Assembly: GCF_001921215.1 (NCBI RefSeq)
Contig: NZ_MSIF01000005.1
Span: 186,001 to 250,000, forward strand
Length of the DNA: 64,000 bases
DNA from: Actinophytocola xinjiangensis
Lineage (GTDB): Bacteria > Actinomycetota > Actinomycetes > Mycobacteriales > Pseudonocardiaceae
Reading direction: 5' to 3'
In this document: positions 1-8,467 of the stretch, one piece after another
How positions within the stretch are numbered: position 1 is the first letter of the stretch
Layout of the letters: the number at the start of each line of letters is the position of its first letter
Translations under genes and position numbers: made by a program
The notes under the pieces: generated by a model
What the model was told of the DNA's origin: nothing
The model's database searches: none
Seen by the model: the letters and a program-made list of their open reading frames with translations, nothing else

Positions 1-212
1 ACTACGGTACATTCGTTCAGTGCTGAAGGGCTGATGTGCAGGGCGGCGGCCAATTTGCGCACCGTGGCAGGCCTCGTGGTCTGTCGTTCGGCGCGCTCGA
101 TGCGGGCGACCGTGTCGACGGCGACCCCGGCGGCGGACAACTGCTCCTGTGACAAATTCCGCGCCTTGCGAAACCTGGCGAGGTTGTCGGGCAGCGACCA
201 CGTGTCGGACAT
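1..212 (-). CDS. XRE-family helix-turn-helix regulator, 3' end cut by window edge
   Basis: This is the N-terminal 70 or so residues of a small DNA-binding protein that runs off the left edge. The translation opens MSDTWSLPDNLARFRKAR and continues with LSQEQLSAAG, VDTVARIERAER and TVRKLAAAL, which is the standard five-helix XRE/Cro-CI fold (recognition helix near residues 28-42). The ATG overlaps the stop of the upstream NUDIX gene by one base (TGATG), so the two are translationally coupled and probably form one operon. What it regulates is unknown. A palindrome just upstream of the NUDIX gene is a possible autoregulatory site. The C-terminus is outside the window, so a fused sensor domain cannot be excluded. 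Confidence 0.8.
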   Translation of the reverse strand, partial: MSDTWSLPDNLARFRKARNLSQEQLSAAGVAVDTVARIERAERQTTRPATVRKLAAALHISPSALNECTV

Positions 213-739
213 CAGCCGGTGGGTTTCCCGCGAACGCACAACGCGGTTCCGCCTGCGGCCAGAGCGTGGAGGGCGGCGGTGAGCCGGTCGGCGAGCACGG
301 GCGCGACCTTCGCCCGCACCTCCGAGGGCTCGCACAGTGCGGCTGACACGATCTCGGCCCCGAAGGTGAGCCGGCCGACGTCGGCGGGGTCGATGGTGCC
401 GGCGTCGAACAGGAACGCCATCCGCTCGGGCAGGCTGTCGCTCTCGGCCGGCACGTGGTCGACGACCAGCAGCCGACCGACGTCCCGGACGAGCCCGATC
501 TCCTCCCGGGTCTCACGGACAGCGGTCACCCACGGCGCCTCGTCGTCCTCGACCACACCGCCGGGGATCTCCCACCCGGCCTTGTACGACGGCTCCACCA
601 GCAACACCCGCCCGGAGGCATCGCGGATCACCACACCGGCGGACATGCGCTTCTGCGGCAACTGGCGCACGTACTCGTCGTGCGGCAGTAGCTCCAACTC
701 GGCCACGTACAGCGCTCCTCTGCTGTCGAAACGTCCCAT
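212..739 (-). CDS. NUDIX hydrolase
   Basis: A 175-residue NUDIX-superfamily pyrophosphohydrolase, acting on a nucleoside diphosphate linked to an unknown moiety. The NUDIX box is visible at residues 61-83: G, five residues, E67, seven residues, RE at 75-76, EE at 79-80 and G82, giving the metal-binding loop. A short beta-rich N-terminal extension (residues 1-34) precedes the domain. Its stop overlaps the ATG of the XRE regulator, so the pair looks like an enzyme-regulator operon. NUDIX specificity cannot be read from the box alone, and mutT-like, ADP-ribose or coenzyme substrates are all possible. The ATG at 739 is the only start that keeps the whole domain. Confidence 0.9.
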   Translation of the reverse strand: MGRFDSRGALYVAELELLPHDEYVRQLPQKRMSAGVVIRDASGRVLLVEPSYKAGWEIPGGVVEDDEAPWVTAVRETREEIGLVRDVGRLLVVDHVPAESDSLPERMAFLFDAGTIDPADVGRLTFGAEIVSAALCEPSEVRAKVAPVLADRLTAALHALAAGGTALCVRGKPTG

Positions 740-750
740 TGAGGCTACCT

Positions 751-762
751 AGCGTCGACGCT
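751..762. promoter_or_regulatory. perfect 12-bp palindrome upstream of the NUDIX-XRE operon
   Basis: AGCGTCGACGCT is fully self-complementary and lies 12-23 bases before the NUDIX ATG. A related inverted repeat (TCGACGC, 10 bases, GCGTCGA) lies at 879-902. Because the operon encodes an XRE regulator, an autoregulatory operator is plausible. A 12-bp palindrome in such GC-rich DNA can also arise by chance. Confidence 0.3.
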
Positions 763-1104
763 GGCGCATCTGTGCTTCTCGGGCAGGGAACGGCCTCCGA
801 TGCCACTCGACTGACTGGTATCAGGCGGTGTTTTCCCTGGTCGGCGTGGTCGATGCTGTGGTCATGATTGGCCAGACATCGACGCTCCTGCGCTGGCGTC
901 GAACGTGGGACCGTCACCAGCACGCCTACATCTCCCTCGGGGAACTGGTCTCGAAGGCGTTGTGCATGCACGTCGGCCGAACATCGTCGTTTGTCAATAA
1001 TTCCGCCAAGGCCGACCAGGCCATGACCAGCTGAACTTGGGCACGTATTAGGCACAACCAGCCGTAGAACGCCGGTCATGGTCGGACGCAGCTGGACGCA
1101 AGCG
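763..1104. other. intergenic stretch without a recognisable gene
   Basis: Between the NUDIX promoter region and the tRNA-Tyr terminator I find no reading frame with a recognisable domain. The longest candidate here (828-1034, plus strand) has no ribosome binding site that convinces and a composition unlike the neighbouring genes. The stretch is less GC-rich than its surroundings, so it may be decayed sequence. Confidence 0.4.
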
Positions 1105-1144
1105 AACGGCCCGGTGACCTGTTCTTGCTGGTCACCGGGCCGTT
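1105..1144 (-). terminator. hairpin terminator downstream of tRNA-Tyr
   Basis: A perfect 15-bp stem (AACGGCCCGGTGACC at 1105-1119 with its complement at 1130-1144) encloses a 10-base loop. It begins 10 bases past the 3' end of the minus-strand tRNA, the usual place for its transcript to end. There is no strong T-run, as is common in actinomycetes. Confidence 0.7.
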
Positions 1145-1154
1145 GGCGCTGGTG

Positions 1155-1235
1155 TGGCGGGTGAAGGGTTCGAACCTTCGTAGCTTTCGCGACAGATTTA
1201 CAGTCTGCTCCCTTTGACCGCTCGGGCAACCCGCC
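1155..1235 (-). tRNA. tRNA-Tyr (anticodon GUA)
   Basis: Read on the minus strand it starts GGCGGGTTGCCCGAGCGGTC and ends with GGTTCGAACC and ACCCGCC plus discriminator A. The anticodon loop CTGTAAA carries GTA, which decodes tyrosine UAC/UAU codons. A long variable arm between the anticodon and T stems makes it class II, as expected for bacterial tRNA-Tyr. CCA is not encoded and must be added after transcription. Confidence 0.96.
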
Positions 1236-1379
1236 GGGAGTGACCTGCCGTGGCCGGTCGAGGCGAAACCATACCCAACGCTTCTGGGCGTTGGCCAACC
1301 GGTACTCCTCTGGCGGTGGCGGGGCGGAGGTAGCATCCCGGCGGGGAGGCATGGGCTTCGACGTGGAGGTGCGAGTCAG

Positions 1380-1871
1380 GTGGCGGATCCGTCGTTCGAC
1401 GTGGTGAGCAAGGTTGACCGGCAGGAGGTCGACAACGCGCTCAACCAGGCGGCCAAGGAGCTGTCCACGCGGTTCGACTTCCGGGGGACCAACGCGTCGG
1501 TCAAGTGGGCCGGCGAGGAAGCCGTGACGGTCGAGGCCGAGACCGAGGAGCGGTGCCGGGCGGCCATCGACGTCTTCAAGGACAAGCTGGTCAAGCGGCA
1601 GATCTCGCTCAAGGCGTTCGACGTGGGCGACCCGGCCGCCTCCGGCAAGGTCTACAAGGTCACCGGGACGATCGTCCAGGGGATCTCCTCGGAGAAGGCC
1701 AAGGAGATCGCGAAGAAGATCCGGGACGAGGCACCCAAGGGCGTCCAGGCGCAGATCCAAGGGGACCAGCTGCGCGTCTCCGGCAAGAAGAAGGACCACC
1801 TGCAGGACGTGATCGCCCTGCTCAAGGGGTCCGACTTCGGGATCGCTCTGCAGTTCACGAACTATCGTTGA
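1380..1871 (+). CDS. YajQ-family nucleotide-binding protein
   Basis: A 163-residue protein matching YajQ over its full length. It opens [20 protein letters not shown], has an RFDFRGT motif near residue 31, and ends in a [12 protein letters not shown]-type C-terminus, both family signatures. YajQ proteins are small cytosolic RNA/nucleotide-binding proteins, and some members bind cyclic di-GMP and act with transcription factors. The actual ligand here is unknown. The start is GTG, preceded by GGAGG about 10 bases upstream. It stands alone between the divergently oriented tRNA-Tyr and rfbA, which follows 69 bases later in the same direction and may be co-transcribed. Confidence 0.93.
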   Translation: MADPSFDVVSKVDRQEVDNALNQAAKELSTRFDFRGTNASVKWAGEEAVTVEAETEERCRAAIDVFKDKLVKRQISLKAFDVGDPAASGKVYKVTGTIVQGISSEKAKEIAKKIRDEAPKGVQAQIQGDQLRVSGKKKDHLQDVIALLKGSDFGIALQFTNYR

Positions 1872-1940
1872 GCGCGTGCGGTTAGCGTGTGCGGGTCGTA
1901 ACCGTCTAGTAACGGCGTCCTGCGCCGGGTTGGAAGGCTG

Positions 1941-2822
1941 ATGAAAGGGATCATCCTCGCGGGCGGGAGCGGCACCCGGCTGCACCCGATCACCCAGGCC
2001 GTGTCCAAGCAGCTGCTGCCCGTCTACGACAAGCCGATGATCTACTACCCGATGTCGGTGCTCATGCTGGCCGGCATCCGGGAGATCCTCATCATCTCCA
2101 CGCCCAACGACCTGCCCAACTTCCAGCGCCTGCTGGGCAGCGGCAACCAGTTCGGCGTCGAACTCTCCTACGCCGAACAGCCACAACCCAACGGGCTCGC
2201 CGAAGCCTTCATCATCGGCGAAAGCTTCGTCGGGGACGACGACGTCGCGCTCGTACTCGGCGACAACATCTTCTTCGGCGCCGACTTCGGCGCGGTCATG
2301 CAGGAATACGTGCACGGCATCGACGGGGCCGTGCTGTTCGGCTACCCCGTCAAGGACCCCCAGCGCTACGGCGTCGGCGAGGTCGACGCCACCGGACGAC
2401 TCGTGTCCATCGAGGAAAAACCGGTCAAACCACGCTCCAACCGGGCCATCACCGGGCTCTACTTCTACGACAACAACGTCGTCAAGATCGCCAAGGAGCT
2501 CAAGCCGTCACCTCGGGGTGAACTGGAGATCACCGACGTCAACCTGCACTACCTGCGGCAAGGACGCGCCCGGCTCCTCGACCTCGGGCGCGGATTCGCC
2601 TGGCTGGACACCGGAACACACGACTCGCTGCTCGAAGCCGGACAGTTCGTCCAAGTTCTCGAACACCGGACCGGGGTCCGGATCGCCTGCCTCGAAGAAA
2701 TCGCGCTCGACCGTGGGTTCATCGACGCGGACCAGTGCTTCGCCCTGGGCCGCAAACTGGCGAAGTCCGGGTACGGGGACTACGTGATGGCCATAGCCAA
2801 GGCCGCTGGGGCCACCGGGTAA
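1941..2822 (+). CDS. rfbA: glucose-1-phosphate thymidylyltransferase
   Basis: A 293-residue RmlA/RfbA enzyme that joins glucose-1-phosphate and dTTP to give dTDP-glucose, the first step to dTDP-rhamnose and other deoxysugars for wall polysaccharide linkers or glycosylated metabolites. The nucleotide-binding GGSGTRLHP motif is at residues 8-16, [10 protein letters not shown] at 23-32 and the metal-binding LGDN at 106-109. Length is normal for the family. The ATG has GGAAGG just upstream. No rmlB, C or D gene lies beside it, so this may be a stand-alone housekeeping copy. A degenerate repeat region follows before the convergent htpX. Confidence 0.95.
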   Translation: MKGIILAGGSGTRLHPITQAVSKQLLPVYDKPMIYYPMSVLMLAGIREILIISTPNDLPNFQRLLGSGNQFGVELSYAEQPQPNGLAEAFIIGESFVGDDDVALVLGDNIFFGADFGAVMQEYVHGIDGAVLFGYPVKDPQRYGVGEVDATGRLVSIEEKPVKPRSNRAITGLYFYDNNVVKIAKELKPSPRGELEITDVNLHYLRQGRARLLDLGRGFAWLDTGTHDSLLEAGQFVQVLEHRTGVRIACLEEIALDRGFIDADQCFALGRKLAKSGYGDYVMAIAKAAGATG

Positions 2823-3224
2823 CGCCCGGTTGTCCACAGCCACCCCGCTCGTCGCCCAGAACTGTCGGTGGTGCTCGGTAGACTGGAAAACGGGGGGATC
2901 CCCCGGGGCCTGACCAGGCGAAACCGTGGAACTGCCGGGCCTGGCGTCCCAGGCCTGACATCCCAGCCTGGCATTCCGGTTGGCCTCCCGGGGGTGACAT
3001 CCCAGCCTGGCGTCCCGGGGTTGGCCTCCCGGGGGTGACATTCCAGCCTGGCGTCCCGGGGGTGACATCCCGGGGTTGGCATCCCGTGGGCGTGAGGTTC
3101 GGTGTCGGGCCGGTGCATCTGCTGCCGGCGCCGGCCGAGATCCGCTGGGGCGCTGGGGGAGGCCGGAGTCGTCGGTGTGAGGACGTCCCGGTGGGCGGGG
3201 GCGGGAGCCGGGGCGACGGCGTGG
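2823..3224. other. convergent intergenic region rich in short repeats
   Basis: This roughly 400-base gap between the ends of rfbA and htpX holds no convincing gene. Open frames here translate as repetitive Pro-Gly-Arg-rich peptides with no domain. It contains a GGGGGATCCCCC palindrome near 2893-2904 and the tandem repeat array listed separately. Confidence 0.6.
2980..3061. repeat. two tandem 41-bp direct repeats with degenerate flanking copies
   Basis: Copy one (2980-3020) and copy two (3021-3061) are head to tail and differ at one base. Each contains GGGGGTGACAT followed by CCAGCCTGGCGTCCCGGGG. Partial copies extend left to about 2941 and right to about 3095. The repeated sub-motif TGACATcCC recurs at least four times. 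The array sits between two convergent genes. Confidence 0.85.
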
Positions 3225-4088
3225 TCAGAAGCCTCGGCGGGCCATTTCCTCCAGGCGGCGGATGCGGTCGGCCATGGGCGGGTGGGTCGAGAACATTCTG
3301 GCCACGCGCTCGCCGGGGCGGAACGGGTTGGCGATCATCAGGTGGGACTGGGAGACGACCTTCGGTTCGGGGGCCAGTGGGGCTCGGGCCGTGCCGTACT
3401 CGAGTTTGCGTAGGGCCGAGGCCAAACCGATGGGGTCGCCGGTGAGTTCGGCGCCGGACTGGTCGGCCTGGTACTCGCGGGAGCGGCTGACGGCCATCTG
3501 GACCACGCCGGCGGCGATCGGGCCGAGCAGCGCCAGCAGCAACATCGCCAGGGGGTTGGGGCGGTTCTCGCCGGAGCCGCCGAACATGCCGGCGAACATG
3601 GCCATGTTGGCCAGGACGCTGATGACGCTGGCCAGCGCGCCGGCGACGCACGAGATCAGGATGTCGCGGTTGTAGACGTGGGACAGCTCGTGGCCCAGCA
3701 CGGCCCGCAGTTCCCGGTGGTCCAGGAGTTCCAGGATGCCTGTCGTGCAGCAGACCGCGGCGTTGCGCGGGTTGCGGCCGGTGGCGAACGCGTTCGGGGC
3801 CTGGGTCGGACTGACGTACAGCCTGGGCATGGGCTGGCGGGCCGAGGTGGCCAGCTCACGCACGATCCGGTACATCTCCGGCTGCTCGGCCTGCGACACC
3901 GGGCGCGCGTGCATCGCCCGCAGGGCGAGTTTGTCGGAGTTGAAGTAGGCGTAGCCGTTCATCAGCAGCGCCAGGCCGAGGCCGACGAACAGTGCGGTGC
4001 GACCGAACAGGGAGCTGATCAGGATGATCAGCGCACTCATCCCGCCCAGCAGTAAGGCCGTCTTCAGCCCGTTGTAGTGCTTGTGCAC
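3225..4088 (-). CDS. htpX: HtpX-like membrane zinc metalloprotease (M48)
   Basis: A 287-residue integral membrane protease of the M48B family, which degrades misfolded membrane proteins. Two transmembrane segments lie at about residues 10-28 and 30-47, and two more flank residues 150-200. The zinc motif HELSH is at 133-137, and SREYQAD follows near 205-211 with the third zinc ligand. The C-terminal STHPP motif is typical of HtpX. The start is GTG, with GGAGGG about 10 bases upstream. It stands alone between a convergent repeat region and the SIP gene. Confidence 0.94.
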   Translation of the reverse strand: MHKHYNGLKTALLLGGMSALIILISSLFGRTALFVGLGLALLMNGYAYFNSDKLALRAMHARPVSQAEQPEMYRIVRELATSARQPMPRLYVSPTQAPNAFATGRNPRNAAVCCTTGILELLDHRELRAVLGHELSHVYNRDILISCVAGALASVISVLANMAMFAGMFGGSGENRPNPLAMLLLALLGPIAAGVVQMAVSRSREYQADQSGAELTGDPIGLASALRKLEYGTARAPLAPEPKVVSQSHLMIANPFRPGERVARMFSTHPPMADRIRRLEEMARRGF

Positions 4089-4180
4089 CCTGGTGCCCTC
4101 CGTCAGCTCCAGCGAACAACTCCCTTGGCCTACAACGTCCTTGGGCCGTCCGGAGTTCCACTTTGGGCTGAATGCGCAGG

Positions 4181-4942
4181 TCAGATGCCGGTTTCGCCGC
4201 GTCGCCAGTACGTGGTGGGGCGGACCTGGCGGCGGTCGAGGCCTCGGTCGTCGAGCAGGTGGGCACGGAGGGTGACCATCGCGGTGCGTTCGCCGGCCAG
4301 CCAGGCGTCGACTCGGCCGTCGGGCAGGTCGGCGGCGGCCACGGCGGCGGCCAGGGTGACGCCCTGGGCGCGGTGGACCCAGGTGACCGGGACCGGCAGC
4401 GGCTGTTCCTCGGTGGCGTCGTCGACCTCGACGAACACCCTGGTGACGGCGTCGCCGGGGAGGGCGTCGAGGATCGCGGCGATGGCGGGCAGCGCGGTCT
4501 CGTCGCCGGCGAGCAGGTACCAGTCGGCGGTCGGGTCCGGCTGGTAGGCGGGGGACGGGCCCACGAGGATCAGCTCGTCGCCGGGCGCGGCGTGTTTGGC
4601 CCAGTCCGACGCCGGGCCGGGCGCGTCGTGCAGGACGAAGTCGACGTCGAGCTCGTGGGTGTCGGCGTCGTACCGGCGGACGGTGTACGTCCTGGTCAGC
4701 GGCCTCACCGTGGACCAGCGGGCGCGTGCGTCGGCCAGCGTGTCTGGCAGGGTGACGCCCTCGGGGTAGAAGTAGAGCATCACGTTCTGGTCGGTGCCGG
4801 CGTAGTCGAACCCGGCGAGCGTGTCGCCGCCGACGGTGACCCGGGTGAGCCGGGGCGTGACCTGGTCGACGCGCAGGACCGGCACGCGCCAGAGCCCGGT
4901 CTCCTGGCGGCGGGATCGCCTGCGCACTGCGTTGGTACTCAT
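4181..4942 (-). CDS. siderophore-interacting FAD-binding reductase (SIP family)
   Basis: A 253-residue flavoprotein of the SIP/ViuB family, which reduces ferric siderophores in the cytosol to release iron. The N-terminal FAD-binding barrel includes [13 protein letters not shown] near residue 90, the flavin contact motif. An NAD(P)H-binding half follows ([16 protein letters not shown], near residue 147). The C-terminus ends YWRRGETG, a SIP family hallmark. I chose the ATG at 4942 because the upstream part of the open frame overlaps the divergent VOC gene and matches nothing. No siderophore uptake genes lie nearby. Confidence 0.9.
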   Translation of the reverse strand: MSTNAVRRRSRRQETGLWRVPVLRVDQVTPRLTRVTVGGDTLAGFDYAGTDQNVMLYFYPEGVTLPDTLADARARWSTVRPLTRTYTVRRYDADTHELDVDFVLHDAPGPASDWAKHAAPGDELILVGPSPAYQPDPTADWYLLAGDETALPAIAAILDALPGDAVTRVFVEVDDATEEQPLPVPVTWVHRAQGVTLAAAVAAADLPDGRVDAWLAGERTAMVTLRAHLLDDRGLDRRQVRPTTYWRRGETGI

Positions 4943-4981
4943 CGCCGCTATCTTCCCACCGACGACCGGGAGGTGATTCCT

Positions 4982-5305
4982 GTGGACCTGTACACCGTCA
5001 TCACGGTGAGCGACCGCCAGCGGGCCCTCGACTGGTACGGCGTGTTCTTCGGCCGGCCCGCCGACGAGGTCATCGGCGAGGAACACCTGTGGCACGTCGG
5101 CGAGAACGCCTACGTCGTCATCGACGACCGCCGCACCGGGCGCGCGACCCTCACCCTCGGGGTCACCGACCTCGACGACATCCTGGGGCGCCTGGCCGCC
5201 GCCGGCATCACCCACGACCCGGTCGAGACCTACGGCAACGGTGTGCGCCACGTCGACATCCTCGACCCGGACGGCAACAGCCTCTCACTCGCCCAGGCGA
5301 CGTGA
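4982..5305 (+). CDS. VOC (glyoxalase/bleomycin-resistance) superfamily protein
   Basis: A 107-residue single-module vicinal oxygen chelate protein. The beta-alpha-beta-beta-beta pattern runs from [18 protein letters not shown] to [16 protein letters not shown], the last being the usual VOC ending that carries a metal-ligand position. Substrate is unknown; members bind metals, antibiotics or small metabolites as dimers. The start is GTG at 4982, with GGGAGG about 8 bases upstream. An in-frame GTG at 4973 overlaps that site and is less likely. Its 3' end overlaps the convergent EamA transporter by 21 bases. Confidence 0.85.
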   Translation: MDLYTVITVSDRQRALDWYGVFFGRPADEVIGEEHLWHVGENAYVVIDDRRTGRATLTLGVTDLDDILGRLAAAGITHDPVETYGNGVRHVDILDPDGNSLSLAQAT

Positions 5306-6187
5306 CCGCGACAGCCACACCCCCGCCAACACGCCCGCGACCCCGGCGACCGTCCACGCCGGCAGCGTCTCCCCCAACACCACGAACCCCAGCCCCACCG
5401 ACGCCACCGGCACCAGATAGGTGACGACCGACGCCCCCACCGCGCCCTCGGACCTGATCAGCGCGTAGTTGACCACGAACGCCAGCCCGGTCCCGACCAC
5501 GCCGAGCACCGCCAGCGCCGCCCACGGCCCCGGCGCCCAGCCCGGCACCCCGGCCGTGTCCAGCGGCAACGCCAGCGCCGTGAGCCCACTGGCCGCCACG
5601 AGCTGGCCCGCCGACAGCACCGTGGGGCTGAGGTCCCGAGGCGCGAGGAACCGGCTCAGGTACTGGTAGCTCAGGCCGTAGCTGACCGCGGCGAGCAGGC
5701 AGTACAGGGCCCCGAGCGTGTCGATCGCCCCGGCCGACCACGGCGCGAAGATCGCCAGGGCGCCGCCGAACCCCAACACCAGACCGGCGACCCGCCGACC
5801 CGCGAGGCGCACCCGGCCGAACAGCAGCGTCCACAACGGGGTGGTCGCGTTCAGCGCCCCCGCCACCCCCGAGTCCACCCGCGTCTCCCCCACGGCGAAC
5901 AGCAGGTACGGCACGGCGTTGGCCACCAGCGCCGCGACCACCAGGTGCCCCCAGACCCCCACCCCGCGCGGCAACCGCTCCCGCCGCACCGCCACCACGA
6001 CCAGCAGCACCAGCGCGCCGAGCACCATCCGCGCCACGGTCAGCTGAACCGGGCTGAACGCCCCCAACGCCACTTTGATCCACAGAAAGTTGGATCCCCA
6101 GATCAACGCCAGCCCGGCAACCAGCACCCCGCCTGCCGACCTCACCTCAATCCCGCTCCGCACGGTCGCCCGCTCGACGATCGCCAT
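5285..6187 (-). CDS. EamA/DMT-family transporter
   Basis: A 300-residue inner-membrane protein with about ten transmembrane helices arranged as two EamA repeats (about residues 18-145 and 158-292). It starts with the usual GLALIWGSNFLWIKVAL helix, and the second half contains LAFVVNYALIRSEGA and a VLGETLPAWTVAG helix typical of drug/metabolite exporters such as RhaT or YdcZ relatives. The substrate cannot be predicted. It converges on the VOC gene with a 21-base overlap of the coding ends. The ATG at 6187 precedes a short polar N-terminus and keeps all helices. Confidence 0.9.
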   Translation of the reverse strand: MAIVERATVRSGIEVRSAGGVLVAGLALIWGSNFLWIKVALGAFSPVQLTVARMVLGALVLLVVVAVRRERLPRGVGVWGHLVVAALVANAVPYLLFAVGETRVDSGVAGALNATTPLWTLLFGRVRLAGRRVAGLVLGFGGALAIFAPWSAGAIDTLGALYCLLAAVSYGLSYQYLSRFLAPRDLSPTVLSAGQLVAASGLTALALPLDTAGVPGWAPGPWAALAVLGVVGTGLAFVVNYALIRSEGAVGASVVTYLVPVASVGLGFVVLGETLPAWTVAGVAGVLAGVWLSRSRRLGE

Positions 6188-6259
6188 GCTGCACCGCGAC
6201 CACCCGAGTCGCCCCTTCCCGCGGCAGTCTCCTGCGATTCGTGGCCTGGTCTGCCACGG

Positions 6260-6832
6260 TCAGGCCCAGCAGCGCAGTAACAGGTCCAGGGCCGCCCCAG
6301 AGGTGGTCAACAGTGTGGCGCGCGGCCAGGGTGGCGTCTCGGGTACCTCGCTCCACGTCGGGTGCGTGACAGCACACAGGTACGGGGCCTTCCCTGCTTG
6401 CGCGGCCTGGTCGTCCACTCGGACCAGGACGTCGTCGCAGGCTTCGCAGGCGAGCCAGGCGGTGAGGTCCTTCCCGTGAAGCGGATGGCCAGAGCTGATC
6501 TCGGCCGCCAGTTCACGTTCCACGACGCGGCTGAAGTCGGTGCCCTCGATCACTCGCCACGGCTGGTCCTCCAGGTCGGGGTCGGGGCACCAACGCAGGT
6601 CCCCGCGGACCCGGTCGACCACACCCCAGGCTCTCGCGAGGGCCATGAGGCGGTCCCGGTCCTTTCCCGCCACGGGAACGTGTCGGTCGGACAGGACGCT
6701 GGACAGGATCTCGATCGCCAGGCCCTGCTCCGCGTGGTCCCAGTAGTCCACCGGATCACCGACGTGCGCGGTGGGCAGCAGCCGCGACAGGAAGACGATC
6801 TCGTCGCGCTCGGCGGGCTGCCCCCGGGTCAC
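6260..6832 (-). CDS. hypothetical protein, about 190 residues
   Basis: I do not recognise the family. The protein is soluble, acidic and Trp-rich (WRVIEG, WLACEACDDVLV, HPTWSEVPETPPW) with a helical first half (DYWDHAEQGLAIEILSSVL). That first half faintly resembles small immunity-type proteins, but this is only an impression. The start is uncertain: GTG at 6832 (VTRGQPAERDEIVF) gives a compact protein, though no strong ribosome binding site is visible. It lies 94 bases downstream of the dimethylargininase gene on the same strand. Codon composition matches the neighbourhood, so it is probably a real gene. Confidence 0.6.
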   Translation of the reverse strand: MTRGQPAERDEIVFLSRLLPTAHVGDPVDYWDHAEQGLAIEILSSVLSDRHVPVAGKDRDRLMALARAWGVVDRVRGDLRWCPDPDLEDQPWRVIEGTDFSRVVERELAAEISSGHPLHGKDLTAWLACEACDDVLVRVDDQAAQAGKAPYLCAVTHPTWSEVPETPPWPRATLLTTSGAALDLLLRCWA

Positions 6833-6926
6833 GCGCCGCAGGTTACCCGCCTGTCCGGCTGAGGCGAACCGGCTGCGGGAGGTGAAGCGACCCGTCGGCA
6901 CGGTCTCAGCGGGACGTCGTCGCCGG

Positions 6927-7760
6927 TCACACGGAGTTGTCGACCTGGTTCCTGATCTCGAGCGTGCAGCACTTCGGGCCGCCGCCGGCCTTGCGCAGCT
7001 CGGCGATGTCCAGGAATGTCGGCTCGTAGCCGTCGGCGATGAGGCGGTCGGCCAGGTGGGTGGCTTCCAGCGGCAGCACGACGTTGCGGCCGTCGGACAC
7101 GGCGTTGAGGGCGAAGCACTCGGCGTCGGCCTGGGTGGCGATGATCGCGTCGGGGAACAGGTGGCGCAGGACCTGCTGGGAGCCGGGGCTGAACGCCTCC
7201 GGGTAGTAGGCGACGTGGCCCGGTGACAGGACGCACAGGGCCGTGTCGAGGTGGTAGTAGCGGGGGTCGACCAGCTGCAACGAGACCACCGGGACGCCCA
7301 GGATCTCCTGGGCCTCGGCGTGCGCGGCCGGGTCGGTGCGGAAACCGGTGCCGGCCAGCAGGACCTCACCCGTCCAGGTGAAATCGCCCTCGGCCTCGTT
7401 GGTTCGGGTGGGCATGAACACGTCGCGGAAGCCGTGGTCGACGAACCAGCGGCGGTAGTGGTCGGCCTCGGGTGCCCGTTGCGGCGCCCGGAAGCGGGCG
7501 CCCAGGACGCGGCCGCCGACGACGGTGCCCGAGTTGGCGGCGAACACCATGTCCGGCAGGCCGGGCACCGGCTCGACGAAGTCCACCCGGTGGCCCCACC
7601 GGCGGTAGGTGTCGGCCAGTTCGGTCCACTCCTTGACCGCGACCTCGGCGTTCACCGGCTGGGTCGGGTCCATCCACGGGTTGATGGCGTACTCGACAGC
7701 GAAGTACCTCGGCTCGCACATCAGGTAGTGGCGCCTGGTTGACACGCGGGCTTCCGTCAT
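6927..7760 (-). CDS. ddaH: dimethylargininase (DDAH-type amidinotransferase fold)
   Basis: A 277-residue guanidino-group hydrolase of the amidinotransferase superfamily, predicted to hydrolyse N-omega-methylated arginine to citrulline and methylamine; arginine-deiminase-like activity is an alternative. Visible family features are DMVFAANSGTVV near residue 69, the EGDFTW motif near 124, YYHLDTALCVL near 168 with the catalytic His, and GGGPKCCTLEIRNQ at the C-terminus with the nucleophilic Cys (264 or 265). Length is typical. A divergent Lrp/AsnC regulator starts about 65 bases upstream, which suggests amino-acid-responsive control. Confidence 0.88.
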   Translation of the reverse strand: MTEARVSTRRHYLMCEPRYFAVEYAINPWMDPTQPVNAEVAVKEWTELADTYRRWGHRVDFVEPVPGLPDMVFAANSGTVVGGRVLGARFRAPQRAPEADHYRRWFVDHGFRDVFMPTRTNEAEGDFTWTGEVLLAGTGFRTDPAAHAEAQEILGVPVVSLQLVDPRYYHLDTALCVLSPGHVAYYPEAFSPGSQQVLRHLFPDAIIATQADAECFALNAVSDGRNVVLPLEATHLADRLIADGYEPTFLDIAELRKAGGGPKCCTLEIRNQVDNSV

Positions 7761-7825
7761 GATTCAACGGTAAATCTCGATGGGACCAGCGATCAATGTC
7801 GTACAGGCACCTCAACGGCGGCATT

Positions 7826-8284
7826 ATGTTGCGTATGGACACCTTGGATCAGCGAATCATTTCGCGACTCGTCGCCGACGCACGTTCTTCGTACTCCGAG
7901 ATCGGGAAGGCGGTCGGTTTGTCCGCCCCGGCGGTCAAGCGGCGGGTCGACCGGCTGCTGGACACCGGCGTCCTGCGCGGGTTCACCGCGGTGGTCGATC
8001 CGGAGGCCCTCGGCTGGGGCACGGAGGCGTTCGTCGAGGTGCACTGTATGGGCAATGTCACCCCCGACCGGATCCGGGCGCGGCTGATCCCGTTACCCGA
8101 GGTCGTGGCGGCCTACAGCGTCACAGGGGCGGCCGACGCGATCGTGCATCTGCGGGCCGCCAGCATCCACCACCTGGAGGACGCGTTGGAGCGGCTGCGG
8201 GCCGTCGACATGATCGACCGGACGGTGTCGACCGTGGTGCTTTCGCGGCTGCTCGACCGGCCGCCGGCCCCCGAGGTCGCCTGA
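7826..8284 (+). CDS. Lrp/AsnC-family transcriptional regulator
   Basis: A roughly 150-residue feast/famine regulator. An N-terminal winged helix-turn-helix (LDQRIISRLVADARSSYSEI, then GLSAPAVKRRVDRLLDTGVL) is followed by a RAM ligand-binding domain (VEVHCMGNV, AAYSVTGAADAIVHL, VSTVVLSRLLDRPP). It is divergent from the dimethylargininase gene and probably controls it in response to arginine or a related amino acid; that link is inferred from position. The start is ambiguous: ATG at 7796, 7826 or 7835 are all in frame. I prefer 7826 or 7835 because Lrp proteins normally begin right before LDxxD. Confidence 0.88.
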   Translation: MLRMDTLDQRIISRLVADARSSYSEIGKAVGLSAPAVKRRVDRLLDTGVLRGFTAVVDPEALGWGTEAFVEVHCMGNVTPDRIRARLIPLPEVVAAYSVTGAADAIVHLRAASIHHLEDALERLRAVDMIDRTVSTVVLSRLLDRPPAPEVA

Positions 8285-8467
8285 CCTACGATCTGTTGCG
8301 TCGGCGAAGCCGTGGTGCGCGCCACCCCATCCCTCCCCTCTCAGACTCTGGGAGATCTGACTGTGATGTGGGACGCGAATACGCTGTAGACCAGGGAAAC
8401 TCCACCAGCGGCACAGCTAGGCTCGATTGGGGGGCACGTAGCCGTGCGAGAGAGGGATCACCACACC

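Noticed and set aside
828-1034. A 68-codon frame between the NUDIX gene and tRNA-Tyr
   Set aside because: No ribosome binding site, no domain and no conserved pattern could be seen.
513-2315. A 600-codon open frame on the minus strand across yajQ and the tRNA
   Set aside because: It crosses a tRNA gene and lies antisense to yajQ and rfbA. Its translation is Asp/Val/Leu/His-rich with no domain, a typical GC-bias shadow.
2889-2907. GGGGGATCCCCC palindrome as a terminator for rfbA
   Set aside because: It has no loop and no following T-run, so it is unlikely to fold as a terminator hairpin in RNA.
2719-3651. Arg/Pro-rich open frames through the repeat region and htpX
   Set aside because: They overlap htpX in another frame and translate the repeats; no family or start site supports them.
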